Below, piece after piece: positions 1-6,748 of a stretch of DNA of 14,261 nt. Each line of letters opens with the position of its first letter. Position 1 is the stretch's first letter. The DNA is from Chlamydia trachomatis (GTDB taxonomy: Bacteria > Chlamydiota > Chlamydiia > Chlamydiales > JAAKFR01): the NCBI GenBank assembly GCA_945861315.1, contig CAMAUB010000015.1:1-14261 (forward strand). Direction: 5' to 3'. The position numbers and the translations under genes were made by a program. A model generated the notes under the pieces. The model saw only the letters and a list, made by a program, of their open reading frames with translations. It did not search any database and was not told the DNA's origin.

Positions 1-127
1 AATTGGATTTGGACTGACGTGAAAGCTCCCGCGATTGAACGATCGTAAACGACCCAATATTAGAAATATGGGGTCGTTTACGATCGTTCAAGCCCGGGGC
101 TTTGACGCAGTCGAAATTCCAATTTTT
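1..127. repeat. Long palindromic repeat, copy A
   Basis: This is an inverted repeat with arms at about 1-55 and 68-127 and a short AT-rich tip (AATATTAGAAATAT). Conserved 28-nt modules lie at 18-45 (starts CGTGAAAGCTC, ends GAACGATCG) and 81-108 (starts CGATCGTTCAAG, ends CTTTGACGC). The 91 bp at 18-108 recur at 14131-14221 with only four differences, and the modules recur inverted in the repeat at 12842-13173. The outermost pairing (AATTGG at 1-6 with CCAATT at 119-124) is not shared with the other copies. The repeat lies 20 bp or less beyond the stop of the minus-strand gene at 147 and may continue left of the window. It codes for nothing. It could act as a 3' hairpin, but I see no clear U-tract terminator. 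Confidence 0.9.
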
Positions 128-146
128 CAAGTTGTTTGGGTATAAA

Positions 147-1085
147 TTATAGAGAAATAATTTTTTTAATGGCGATGAAGTCAGGGTCTTTAAGATCAAG
201 AGGAGTTCCACACGCCTTTTCCTCCCTTGTTTCCAAGAGATCTTGTATCTCTTGACTTTCATAGTAATGAGCGCAGCAAGAGAGGAATTCAATAAAATCT
301 TCTTCTGCTTTGAGCAGCTTGAGGGTGCGCTTTGCTAGGGGTTCAAAATGAGGATTTTTGATCTGAGAGAGGTAGGAGAGCACCTCAATGGCAAGATCAA
401 CATCTGTAATTTTTTTTATAACGCTTTCAAGGCGTTTGAAACCAACTTCAAGTTCAACAACCATTTCTAGACGAGCAACTAAATAGTCAAACCAAGTTGG
501 ATCGGGAACATAGGGGTAGAAGTCTTCAAGAAGCTCTCCCGCATAGTCAATTTCTCCCTCATCAATCTGCTCAAGTATGTAGTCATAGAGAAAGGCTTCT
601 AGATTGTTACAACAAAAAGATTGGAGCGTGTTAAACACGTCTAAAGGGTTATTACCTGCATCAGTGTTGTCATCAAGGATTTGCTTAAAATATTCAAGAG
701 TATCTTGCATTTGCTGACACTCTTCTGCATTTTCGTGGCGCATGATTTGACAGTCGAGTTCATCACAAAAAGTTGAGACAGTGCGTTTTTCTGGAAGAAG
801 GCGGCGCCAAAGTTCAAAGATAATGAGAAAAAAATGGTCAGGTTCTTTTGGCTTTGCTTTCTTGACAAAAGCTTCGCTCATCTCTTCAGGAGATTCAAAC
901 GTATTGGCAATTTCTTCAAAGTGCTTGGGAGAATCGACAGCAGAGCAGATCTGATTTAGATTTTGAAATAAGATCTCTGTGCCAAGCTGACGAAAATCGA
1001 GCTGCTGCCAAGGTTTGAGTGGAGCCTCAGGCTCCTGAAGATTGAACTGAATCAAATTGTAGAGAGCTTTTTTATGTAGAAACAT
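147..1085 (-). CDS. Unrecognised helical protein downstream of copper ATPase
   Basis: The predicted protein has 312 residues and is soluble: no signal peptide or membrane span, rich in Glu, Leu and Asp, and probably all alpha-helical. It has two Cys-Cys pairs (SFCCNN near the middle, LSCCAHYY near the end). I recognise no enzyme motif. The helix-rich sequence resembles repeat or scaffold proteins, but I cannot assign a family. The frame is open from a TTG at 1121 that overlaps the ATPase stop. I prefer the ATG at 1085 because the protein then begins MFLHKKALYNL and an AAGG sits just upstream. The gene follows the ATPase on the same strand with a 28-nt gap, so the two are probably co-transcribed. 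From memory, chlamydial genomes carry a conserved hypothetical protein of similar size next to a metal P-type ATPase. It may be a partner of the ATPase, but nothing in the sequence shows it. Confidence 0.8.
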   Translation of the reverse strand: MFLHKKALYNLIQFNLQEPEAPLKPWQQLDFRQLGTEILFQNLNQICSAVDSPKHFEEIANTFESPEEMSEAFVKKAKPKEPDHFFLIIFELWRRLLPEKRTVSTFCDELDCQIMRHENAEECQQMQDTLEYFKQILDDNTDAGNNPLDVFNTLQSFCCNNLEAFLYDYILEQIDEGEIDYAGELLEDFYPYVPDPTWFDYLVARLEMVVELEVGFKRLESVIKKITDVDLAIEVLSYLSQIKNPHFEPLAKRTLKLLKAEEDFIEFLSCCAHYYESQEIQDLLETREEKACGTPLDLKDPDFIAIKKIISL

Positions 1086-1113
1086 TGACCTTATAATACA
1101 AAGTTTAGTGCAT

Positions 1114-3147
1114 TCATGCAAGTGGTTTCCATCTGTTTAAAAGAAGGGAATTTCCAACAACACAAAGTGAGCTAGCCGCCATGGCGGCCGCACCAATAAT
1201 TGGATTAAGCAGCCCAAAAGCTGCTAATGGAATTCCTATCACGTTATAAATGAAGGCAAAAAAGAGATTTTGACGCACTTTTTGAAGCGTTTTTTTTGAG
1301 AGATCAATCGCATCAGCTACATGGCAAATGGAGTTTTGCATGAGGGTGATATCTGAAGCCTCAATGGCAATATCTGTGCCATGGCTCATTGAAAAACCAA
1401 CTGTTGCAGCGGCAAGTGCGGGTGCGTCATTTATGCCATCTCCAACCATTCCAACGTTTGTAAACCCCTTAATAATACTCGCTTTTTTTTCTGGTAGTAC
1501 TTCGAAGTAGTAGGTTTTAATACCAGCTTGAGCAGCTATATCTTTAGCCGTTTGCTCTACATCTCCTGTGATCATCACAACTTCAAGCCCCATTTTCTGA
1601 AGACGAGCAACACCTTCTTTTGAAGAGTCACGCAGTGTATCAGCAACGATAAGATAACCCAAAATACCCCTCTCATCGGCAAGATAAATAGCAGGCTTAC
1701 TCGGTTTAAATCCCAGTTCTTGCATGAGCAAAGGAGAGCCAGCATGATAGAGCGTTCCGTCAATTATACCGCGCACTCCTTTGCCGGAAATAGCTGAAAA
1801 TCCTTGGACACTCTTTTTTTCTCCTCCATAACTTTTGACAATAGCATCGCCAATTGAGTGTTCAGAAAGAGCTTCAAGCGAGGCAAAAATTGGTAAAATC
1901 GACTTGGGCTCAATCTCAACAACTCTCTGTTTTCCAGTTGTTAGTGTTCCTGTTTTATCAATGAAGATTGTTTTGAGCTTTTCAGCTCTTTGTAAGCTCT
2001 CTGCATTTTTAATCAAGATGCCCGCTTTTGCGCCTCGTCCACTTCCCACCATGATGGCAGTTGGTGTGGCTAGGCCAAGTGCACAAGGGCATGCAATGAC
2101 AAGTACTGCAACGGCATAGATAAGAGCCACACCATAGCCGCTTATTCCCCACCAGCTCAAAAACGTAATGAGCGCAATCAAAAGAACTATGGGAACAAAG
2201 ATATTCGAAATTTTATCTGCTAATTTTTGAATGGGGGCACGAGAATTTTGTGCCTCTTGCACAAGCTTGATAATTCCAGCTAAGGCAGTATGAGAGCCAA
2301 CAGCTGTTGCCACTGCAATCAAAGATCCTTGTCTATTTTGTGTCCCGCTATAGAGTTTAGCTCCGCTCATTTTTCGAACGGAAAGGCTCTCTCCTGTTAA
2401 CATGGATTCATCAATATAGGATTCTCCCTCTAAAACCTCACCATCAATTGGCACACGTTCACCCGGGCGAATTTGGAAGAGATCTCCTACTTGAATCTCC
2501 TTGATAGGAATATCAATAAATTGTTCCATCCGCTTTACACGAGCAGTTTTGGGTTGTAGCTTGAGTAGCCCTGCAATTGCTTTTGAAGCGCGCTTTTTTG
2601 AGTTCGCTTCAATAAGGCGCCCAATCAAGATAAGTGTAATAATCGAGCTACTACTATCAAAATAGAGATGCTCTTTTAAGTGAGCAAAAAAGACAACCGT
2701 ACTAAAAGCATAGGCAGCAGTGGTTCCAAGAGCAATGAGCAAATCCATGTTGGCATTAAAGCGCTTAAGTCCATAGTAACTTCCAACATAGAAGCGCCAT
2801 CCAAAGGCAAATTGAATGATGGAGGCAAAAATAAATTGAAGGTAGCCAGGCAGCCACATAATTGCAATAGCTAGTAAAGCGCAGATAATGACCTCAGTAA
2901 TGGGCCATTTTAGACTTTTTTTTCTTTCACTTTTTTCATCTTCGGCCAGATAAGCAACATAGCCTGCTTGCTTCACGCAATTGATGAGAAGATTAGGAGC
3001 AATCTCCCTATCTGTTTCAACTCGAGCCGTACCTGCAGCAAAGCTGACGGTGACATCTGTCACACCTGTCACTTTTTTCAGCTCTTTAGTGATTGTTGTC
3101 TCACAAGAGACGCAATGCATTCCCTCAAGATTTAGATGATACTGCAT
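1114..3147 (-). CDS. copA: Copper-type P1B ATPase (CopA family)
   Basis: This 677-residue inner-membrane pump couples ATP hydrolysis to metal export. One N-terminal heavy-metal domain carries the GMxCxxC site GMHCVSC (residues 9-15). Membrane pairs follow, then the actuator motif TGES (251-254), the CPC transport site (353-355), the phosphorylated Asp in DKTGT (D397), MITGD (525-529) and GDGIND (569-574). The last helices hold YN (634-635) and MxxSS (M656, S659, S660), the residue set of Cu(I)-transporting P1B-1 pumps, so copper is favoured over zinc or cadmium. At 677 residues it is short for the family, with a single metal-binding domain and a compact nucleotide domain. The usual SEHP motif of that domain reads SEHS (H430, S431), so the His is kept and the Pro lost. 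The ATG at 3147 has GAGAAG a few bases upstream. The downstream helical gene is probably in the same operon. Confidence 0.95.
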   Translation of the reverse strand: MQYHLNLEGMHCVSCETTITKELKKVTGVTDVTVSFAAGTARVETDREIAPNLLINCVKQAGYVAYLAEDEKSERKKSLKWPITEVIICALLAIAIMWLPGYLQFIFASIIQFAFGWRFYVGSYYGLKRFNANMDLLIALGTTAAYAFSTVVFFAHLKEHLYFDSSSSIITLILIGRLIEANSKKRASKAIAGLLKLQPKTARVKRMEQFIDIPIKEIQVGDLFQIRPGERVPIDGEVLEGESYIDESMLTGESLSVRKMSGAKLYSGTQNRQGSLIAVATAVGSHTALAGIIKLVQEAQNSRAPIQKLADKISNIFVPIVLLIALITFLSWWGISGYGVALIYAVAVLVIACPCALGLATPTAIMVGSGRGAKAGILIKNAESLQRAEKLKTIFIDKTGTLTTGKQRVVEIEPKSILPIFASLEALSEHSIGDAIVKSYGGEKKSVQGFSAISGKGVRGIIDGTLYHAGSPLLMQELGFKPSKPAIYLADERGILGYLIVADTLRDSSKEGVARLQKMGLEVVMITGDVEQTAKDIAAQAGIKTYYFEVLPEKKASIIKGFTNVGMVGDGINDAPALAAATVGFSMSHGTDIAIEASDITLMQNSICHVADAIDLSKKTLQKVRQNLFFAFIYNVIGIPLAAFGLLNPIIGAAAMAASSLCVVGNSLLLNRWKPLA

Positions 3148-3187
3148 AATTCTTCTCAGCTAAACAGATAGCTTGGAAAAAATCAAA

Positions 3188-3228
3188 AATATAATTTTTC
3201 TTAGAAGCTGTCCTAATTATGTTAGGAC
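3188..3228 (-). promoter_or_regulatory. Candidate copA promoter with operator-like dyad
   Basis: Read on the minus strand, TTAGGA (3211-3216) could be the -35 and TATATT (3188-3193) the -10, with a 17-bp spacer. The predicted start lies about 33 nt before the copA ATG. The -35 is a weak match and the -10 a good one. A perfect 7-5-7 dyad, GTCCTAA then TTAGGAC (3210-3216 and 3222-3228), covers the -35, which is where a metal-responsive repressor often binds. The dyad does not match the CopY or CueR consensus as I know them, so the regulator is unknown. It could also be only a small hairpin. Confidence 0.4.
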
Positions 3229-3236
3229 ATTGATGA

Positions 3237-3315
3237 GGAGGTGCTTGAGACACTAACAGTAAAGGAATACACACATGAGGCGATTTTTTTTCTATCTCAG
3301 TGTCTCAGTGCCTCC
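3237..3315. repeat. Inverted repeat in copA upstream gap
   Basis: The left arm at 3237-3254 (GGAGGTGCTTGAGACACT) pairs with the right arm at 3299-3315 (AGTGTCTCAGTGCCTCC), broken by a short mismatched stretch, around a loop of about 44 nt. The right arm also contains a tandem 8-mer, TCTCAGTG, at 3295-3302 and 3303-3310. A further short pair, TCTCTCTG (3321-3328) and CAGAGAGA (3394-3401), lies beside it. No open frame of useful size covers this stretch. It may be a decayed mobile repeat or a structured leader. No function can be assigned. Confidence 0.6.
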
Positions 3316-3432
3316 AGGTTTCTCTCTGCGATCGTCAATATCTTTTTCTCTGTAGTTAAACGTAAGTTATTGAACCACATAAATCAAATAGGACAGAGAG
3401 AAGTCTGAAATGTGAGCAACAAAGAAAAACAA

Positions 3433-3566
3433 GATGAGCCCGATATGCTTGATACGCATGATTAAAAAAGAAAGTTATCACAGTTCGAACTAACAAAGAG
3501 AGTTGTGAGTTGCTATTTCAAGTTGTTTGCTCTTTTATCAAGCATATCAGGCATATCTGGCTCATC
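3433..3566. repeat. Compound inverted repeat, 3' of the 153-residue gene
   Basis: The outer arms 3433-3448 and 3551-3566 (GATGAGCCCGATATGC against its complement) pair over 16 bp with one mismatch. The overlapping inner arms 3444-3454 (TATGCTTGATA) and 3536-3546 (TATCAAGCATA) pair perfectly over 11 bp. The two pairings share bases on the left, so they are alternative folds. Read on the minus strand, the repeat starts 13 nt after the stop of the 153-residue gene and is followed by TTGTTTTTCTTT, so it could help end that transcript, although the loop (about 80-100 nt) is far larger than in ordinary terminators. The whole 3229-3579 interval holds no gene that I can support. Confidence 0.6.
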
Positions 3567-3579
3567 ATGTAAAACTTAA

Positions 3580-4041
3580 TTAACTATGACAACAAGAAAA
3601 ACAACGACAAGAACGAATTGTTCTATAAATACGAACGGGCAAAGATGTTCGATCTTGTTCTATTTCAGCTTCCACGTGGGATCCATCAAGAGCACAAAAA
3701 ACTGTTATTCGCTGTCCATATACTAAATAGGGCTGAAGCTTACTACCGCTGTTAGAAGAAAATGTGACACCTGCAAAAATTCTTTTTATAGAAATCAATA
3801 AATCTGACCAGAATCCTCCGTAAGGAGAAATATAAATTATTTTTGCTGGCTTTTGTACGCCTACGAGTCCATCAGATTGAAATAATTTCGCTTTACAATC
3901 AGAAATTTGAATATACCCATTAAACCCAGTCATGTGAGCTGCCACGAGTCCAGATAAAGCAGAGTTACGTATAGTTGGATTTTGAGCTAATACAGGAGAA
4001 ATCACCTGCTTAAAAGAATCAAAAGTTGTAATGAAAGTCAT
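3580..4041 (-). CDS. Unrecognised 153-residue protein with C-terminal Cys cluster
   Basis: This is a 153-residue hypothetical protein. It has no signal peptide and no clear membrane helix, and the central part looks like a mixed alpha/beta soluble fold (IIYISPYGGFW, LVYGQRITVFCALDG). The notable feature is the tail: a basic stretch (VRIYRTIRS) runs into CRCFSCCHS at the very end, four cysteines in the last nine residues. Such a tail could bind metal, form disulfides or be a lipidation site. In an intracellular bacterium the final CCHS resembles a CCXX prenylation signal, but that is speculation. The ATG at 4041 has only a weak purine stretch (AAGAAAAGA) upstream. A possible small gene ends 14 nt before it on the same strand. 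I do not recognise the family. Confidence 0.65.
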   Translation of the reverse strand: MTFITTFDSFKQVISPVLAQNPTIRNSALSGLVAAHMTGFNGYIQISDCKAKLFQSDGLVGVQKPAKIIYISPYGGFWSDLLISIKRIFAGVTFSSNSGSKLQPYLVYGQRITVFCALDGSHVEAEIEQDRTSLPVRIYRTIRSCRCFSCCHS

Positions 4042-4055
4042 AAAGCAATCTTTTC

Positions 4056-4208
4056 TTAGTAAATAGAAGTTGGATCCATTATATGTGAAGAGTTCATAAA
4101 GCGCAAAATTTCTTTTCTAGTAGGAGATCTTTTTCTCTTAAGAATATTCTTGCTTGAGTTAGATCTCTTAAATCTGTTAGTTTGATTCCTTTTAGGAGTA
4201 CTTTTCAT
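4056..4208 (-). CDS. Possible very basic 50-residue protein
   Basis: This 50-residue frame starts at an ATG whose bases overlap the ATG of the divergent MORN-repeat gene (4207-4209). It has 14 Lys or Arg residues and only two acidic ones, with clusters such as KRKRSPTRK, and ends in a less charged tail (NSSHIMDPTSIY). Its stop lies 14 nt before the start of the 153-residue gene, so the two could form an operon. Evidence against: it has no good ribosome binding site, its composition could come from AT-rich non-coding DNA, and it contains the symmetric hairpin at 4121-4170. The frame could be extended to a 72-residue version starting inside the MORN gene, which I consider less likely. If real, it could be a nucleic-acid-binding protein or an effector with a nuclear-localisation-like patch. 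Confidence 0.3.
   Translation of the reverse strand: MKSTPKRNQTNRFKRSNSSKNILKRKRSPTRKEILRFMNSSHIMDPTSIY
4121..4170. repeat. Symmetric nested hairpin upstream of MORN-repeat gene
   Basis: The perfect 12-bp palindrome AAGAATATTCTT (4140-4151) sits at the exact centre of an outer inverted repeat, TAGGAGATCT (4121-4130) and AGATCTCTTA (4161-4170), which pairs over 10 bp with one mismatch. The shared centre argues for a real structure. It could be an operator, a leader hairpin for the divergent pair, or a terminator-like element. It also lies inside the doubtful 50-residue frame. Confidence 0.45.
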
Positions 4209-6648
4209 GATTAAATACTTTTCTATCTTTCTTTTGATTCCCTTTTTATTGATTGCACAAGATGTGCCACCCATGAAAGTTCGTCAGCCAAATTGGCGCC
4301 CTCAAGTGAAGGAAAATTACACGACAGGCAACCCTAAGAGGGTTATTTTTTATGAACCTGCAGAAGAGGATAAAGAGATCCCTGTTAAAGAGTTGGTCTT
4401 TTTTCAAAATGGGCGGGTGAAGAGTGAAAGCGATCTAAATGAAGATGGAAGTTTTTCTGGCCCAAGCATCGCCTTTCATCAAAATGGAAAAATAGCTGAG
4501 GTTGCTTTATATGATGCAGGTCGTCTTGAAGGAGCTCTCAAATCGTATTATCCAGATGGACAGATCGAAACATCAACACTTTATAGTGGTGGTGTTGAGC
4601 ATGGTAAATTTGAAAGCTACTACGCTGATGGAACTAAAAAAGAAGAAGGTGCTTATCAGGGAGGAAAGCTGATTGGAGACTTTTTTGCTTATCATGAAGA
4701 TGGATCTAAAGCTGCGCATATTTATTATGAGAAGGGTTTGCCAAGGGGAAAAGCCTTTGAATGGTATTCTAAAGCCGAAGCAGATGGAGAGTTAAAAGCA
4801 GTTCGCTGCTACGTTGATGGTCTTTTACATGGAGATGGGAAAAGCCCCGCTCTTATTCTCTATGGAACTTTGCAAAATGTCATAGAAGTACAAGATTTTC
4901 GTTTAGGAAAATCGTATGGTTTACACCTTAAGTATGCAGAAAATGGCAAAGTCTCTTATCGAGTTAACTATATCGATGGAAAAAAAGAGGGAGAGGAGCA
5001 GTTCTATCATGAAGATGGCCTACTCGCTGGAGGAGGAAGCTATGTAAAGGGGATTCCAATTGGAGAGCACATCCTACACTACCCAAATGGTGTTATTAAA
5101 AAGGTTGCCCTCTACGATGAAAATGGAACGTTAAAAGATCCCGTTTGTGAGTATTATGAAGATGGGGGAAAAAGTGCTACGTATGCGCTCATCAAGGGAG
5201 CCTATGAAGGCTCCTTTAAAGAATGGTATGAAAATGGACAGCTAAAGTCTGACTATTACTATGCGGATGGCGCTTTAGATGGTGAGCAAAAAGAGTTTTT
5301 TGCAGATGGAAAACTAAAATTAAAGGCACATTTTAGACAGAAGATGTGGGATGGTCCGCTTGAAGAGTGGTATGAAAATGGGCAGAAAAAGTGTGTAAAG
5401 AATTTCGTTGCAGGTAAGCCTACTGGAAAGTTACGTGAGTGGTATCAAGATGGAACCCCCAAGCTCGAATCGGAGTATGCTCTTGGCGAGAGAATGGGCG
5501 TCTACAAAGAGTGGAATGAGAAAGGTCTTCTTCAGTTTGAAAGTGAATATCAAAGAGATCTTCCGCATGGACAGCTTTGCATATGGTATCCTAATGGACA
5601 AATTTCCCAGTTAACGCATTTTATAGATGGGAAACGAGAAGGAGTTGAAGAGAAGTATTTTGAGGATGGCAAAAAAATGGCCAGCGCTCAGTTTAAAAAT
5701 GATCTTCTAGATGGGCAGATGCTAAGCTGGTATCCAAGTGGGGCCATTGCAGCTGTCATGCTTTATGAGAATGGAGTCCCTGTTGGAGAGCACCGTGAAT
5801 ATTATCCTCCGGAAACAGAAGGGATTGCGGGAAAACTCAGCCGTCTTTACCGCTATAATCATGGAAATTTGGACGGAGAACAAAAATCATTTCACCAAAA
5901 TGAAGAACTTGCAGCAATTATTTCTTATGCGAATGGAGTCTTGAATGGAATTAAAGCTCAGTATGATGAGTCTGGAGCGGTGATTGAAGAGGCTCACTAT
6001 ATTGCTGGCAAACTCGATGGAGCATATAAACAAGTGATGGCAAATGGGGAAGAAGTTGTCTTTCACTATAAGAAAGATCAACGTGAGGGTCTTCATCAAA
6101 TTTTTTATCCCGTGCATCCAGAAAAAGGGTGTGTAAAAAAGATGGAAGCATCATTTAAGGATGATCTTCTTGAGGGGGAAGTTTGTGAATACTCTGAAGA
6201 AGGTGTCAAAGTTGCGAGCACTCCTTATGAAAAAGGAAAGCGGGAGGGAGTTGCAACGCTCTATTCTGCTCAGGGGCTTCTTATGATGATTATGGAATTT
6301 CATGATGATCAACGCTCTGGAAAAGGGGTGAGCTACTTTCCTACAGGAAAAATACATCGAGAAGTTGTCTTTAACAATGATCTACGTGATGGACCTATGA
6401 TCACTTTTTACGAAGATGGAAAAATCGCAAACACCTATCAATATAAAAATGATAAGCTAAGTGGCCTTTGTAAAGAATGGAATGAAAACGGCATTTTGGT
6501 CTTCGAAGCTGAATATATTAATGATAAGAAGAATGGACGGTTCAATAAATATTATGATGATGGAACCCCTCGCATCATTGCGCAGTATAAAGAAGATCAA
6601 CTGATAGGCGACAAGAAAAATTTTGATATATCTGGGCATCAGTTATAA
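4207..6648 (+). CDS. Exported protein of about 30 MORN-variant repeats
   Basis: The predicted protein has 813 residues. Residues 1-18 form a signal peptide (hydrophobic FSIFLLIPFLLIA, probable cleavage near LIAQ), so it is exported to the periplasm, outer membrane or beyond. From about residue 60 to the end I count roughly 30 copies of a 24-residue unit of the form EWYENGQLK then Y..G...G, the MORN_2 (YwqK-like) repeat. A few units are longer or decayed, around residues 190-240, 550 and 650. Repeats of this type form extended beta-hairpin surfaces that bind proteins or lipids. The 'YwqK antitoxin' label often given to them should not be read as an antitoxin role here. The start is supported by AGGAG (4194-4198) eight bases before the ATG. 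It stands alone, divergent from the genes on its left. Specific role unknown; a surface or secreted interaction protein is likely. Confidence 0.9.
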   Translation: MIKYFSIFLLIPFLLIAQDVPPMKVRQPNWRPQVKENYTTGNPKRVIFYEPAEEDKEIPVKELVFFQNGRVKSESDLNEDGSFSGPSIAFHQNGKIAEVALYDAGRLEGALKSYYPDGQIETSTLYSGGVEHGKFESYYADGTKKEEGAYQGGKLIGDFFAYHEDGSKAAHIYYEKGLPRGKAFEWYSKAEADGELKAVRCYVDGLLHGDGKSPALILYGTLQNVIEVQDFRLGKSYGLHLKYAENGKVSYRVNYIDGKKEGEEQFYHEDGLLAGGGSYVKGIPIGEHILHYPNGVIKKVALYDENGTLKDPVCEYYEDGGKSATYALIKGAYEGSFKEWYENGQLKSDYYYADGALDGEQKEFFADGKLKLKAHFRQKMWDGPLEEWYENGQKKCVKNFVAGKPTGKLREWYQDGTPKLESEYALGERMGVYKEWNEKGLLQFESEYQRDLPHGQLCIWYPNGQISQLTHFIDGKREGVEEKYFEDGKKMASAQFKNDLLDGQMLSWYPSGAIAAVMLYENGVPVGEHREYYPPETEGIAGKLSRLYRYNHGNLDGEQKSFHQNEELAAIISYANGVLNGIKAQYDESGAVIEEAHYIAGKLDGAYKQVMANGEEVVFHYKKDQREGLHQIFYPVHPEKGCVKKMEASFKDDLLEGEVCEYSEEGVKVASTPYEKGKREGVATLYSAQGLLMMIMEFHDDQRSGKGVSYFPTGKIHREVVFNNDLRDGPMITFYEDGKIANTYQYKNDKLSGLCKEWNENGILVFEAEYINDKKNGRFNKYYDDGTPRIIAQYKEDQLIGDKKNFDISGHQL

Positions 6649-6685
6649 ATTAGAGAGTTAAATTCAATTTTTTTAGTTTCTCTGT

Positions 6686-6714
6686 TTGATTCATATTTTA
6701 ATATGTGTTAAACT
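6686..6714 (+). promoter_or_regulatory. Candidate promoter of NSS transporter gene
   Basis: TTGATT (6686-6691) and TAAACT (6709-6714) are separated by 17 bp, and TG at 6706-6707 gives an extended -10. The site lies in the 100-bp gap after the MORN-repeat gene and ends 34 nt before the transporter ATG. It fits a sigma-70-type promoter, but AT-rich gaps give such matches by chance. Confidence 0.45.
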
Positions 6715-6748
6715 ATTGCTATTTTGATCTATTTGGTGAAATATTCTT

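Noticed and set aside
14..110. Copies A and C as ordinary Rho-independent terminators
   Set aside because: The stems are far too long and imperfect, no T-run follows the hairpin within view, and copy B lies between divergent gene starts, where a terminator makes no sense.
1086..1121. TTG start at 1121 for the helical protein
   Set aside because: It would add 12 residues overlapping the ATPase end, without a better ribosome binding site than the ATG at 1085.
4207..6648. Antitoxin of a toxin-antitoxin pair (YwqK label)
   Set aside because: The protein is exported, 813 residues long and has no toxin partner next to it; the label comes only from the repeat family.
6661..6680. Terminator after the MORN-repeat gene (AAATTCAATTT then T-run)
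   Set aside because: The stem would be only five A-T pairs; too weak to call.
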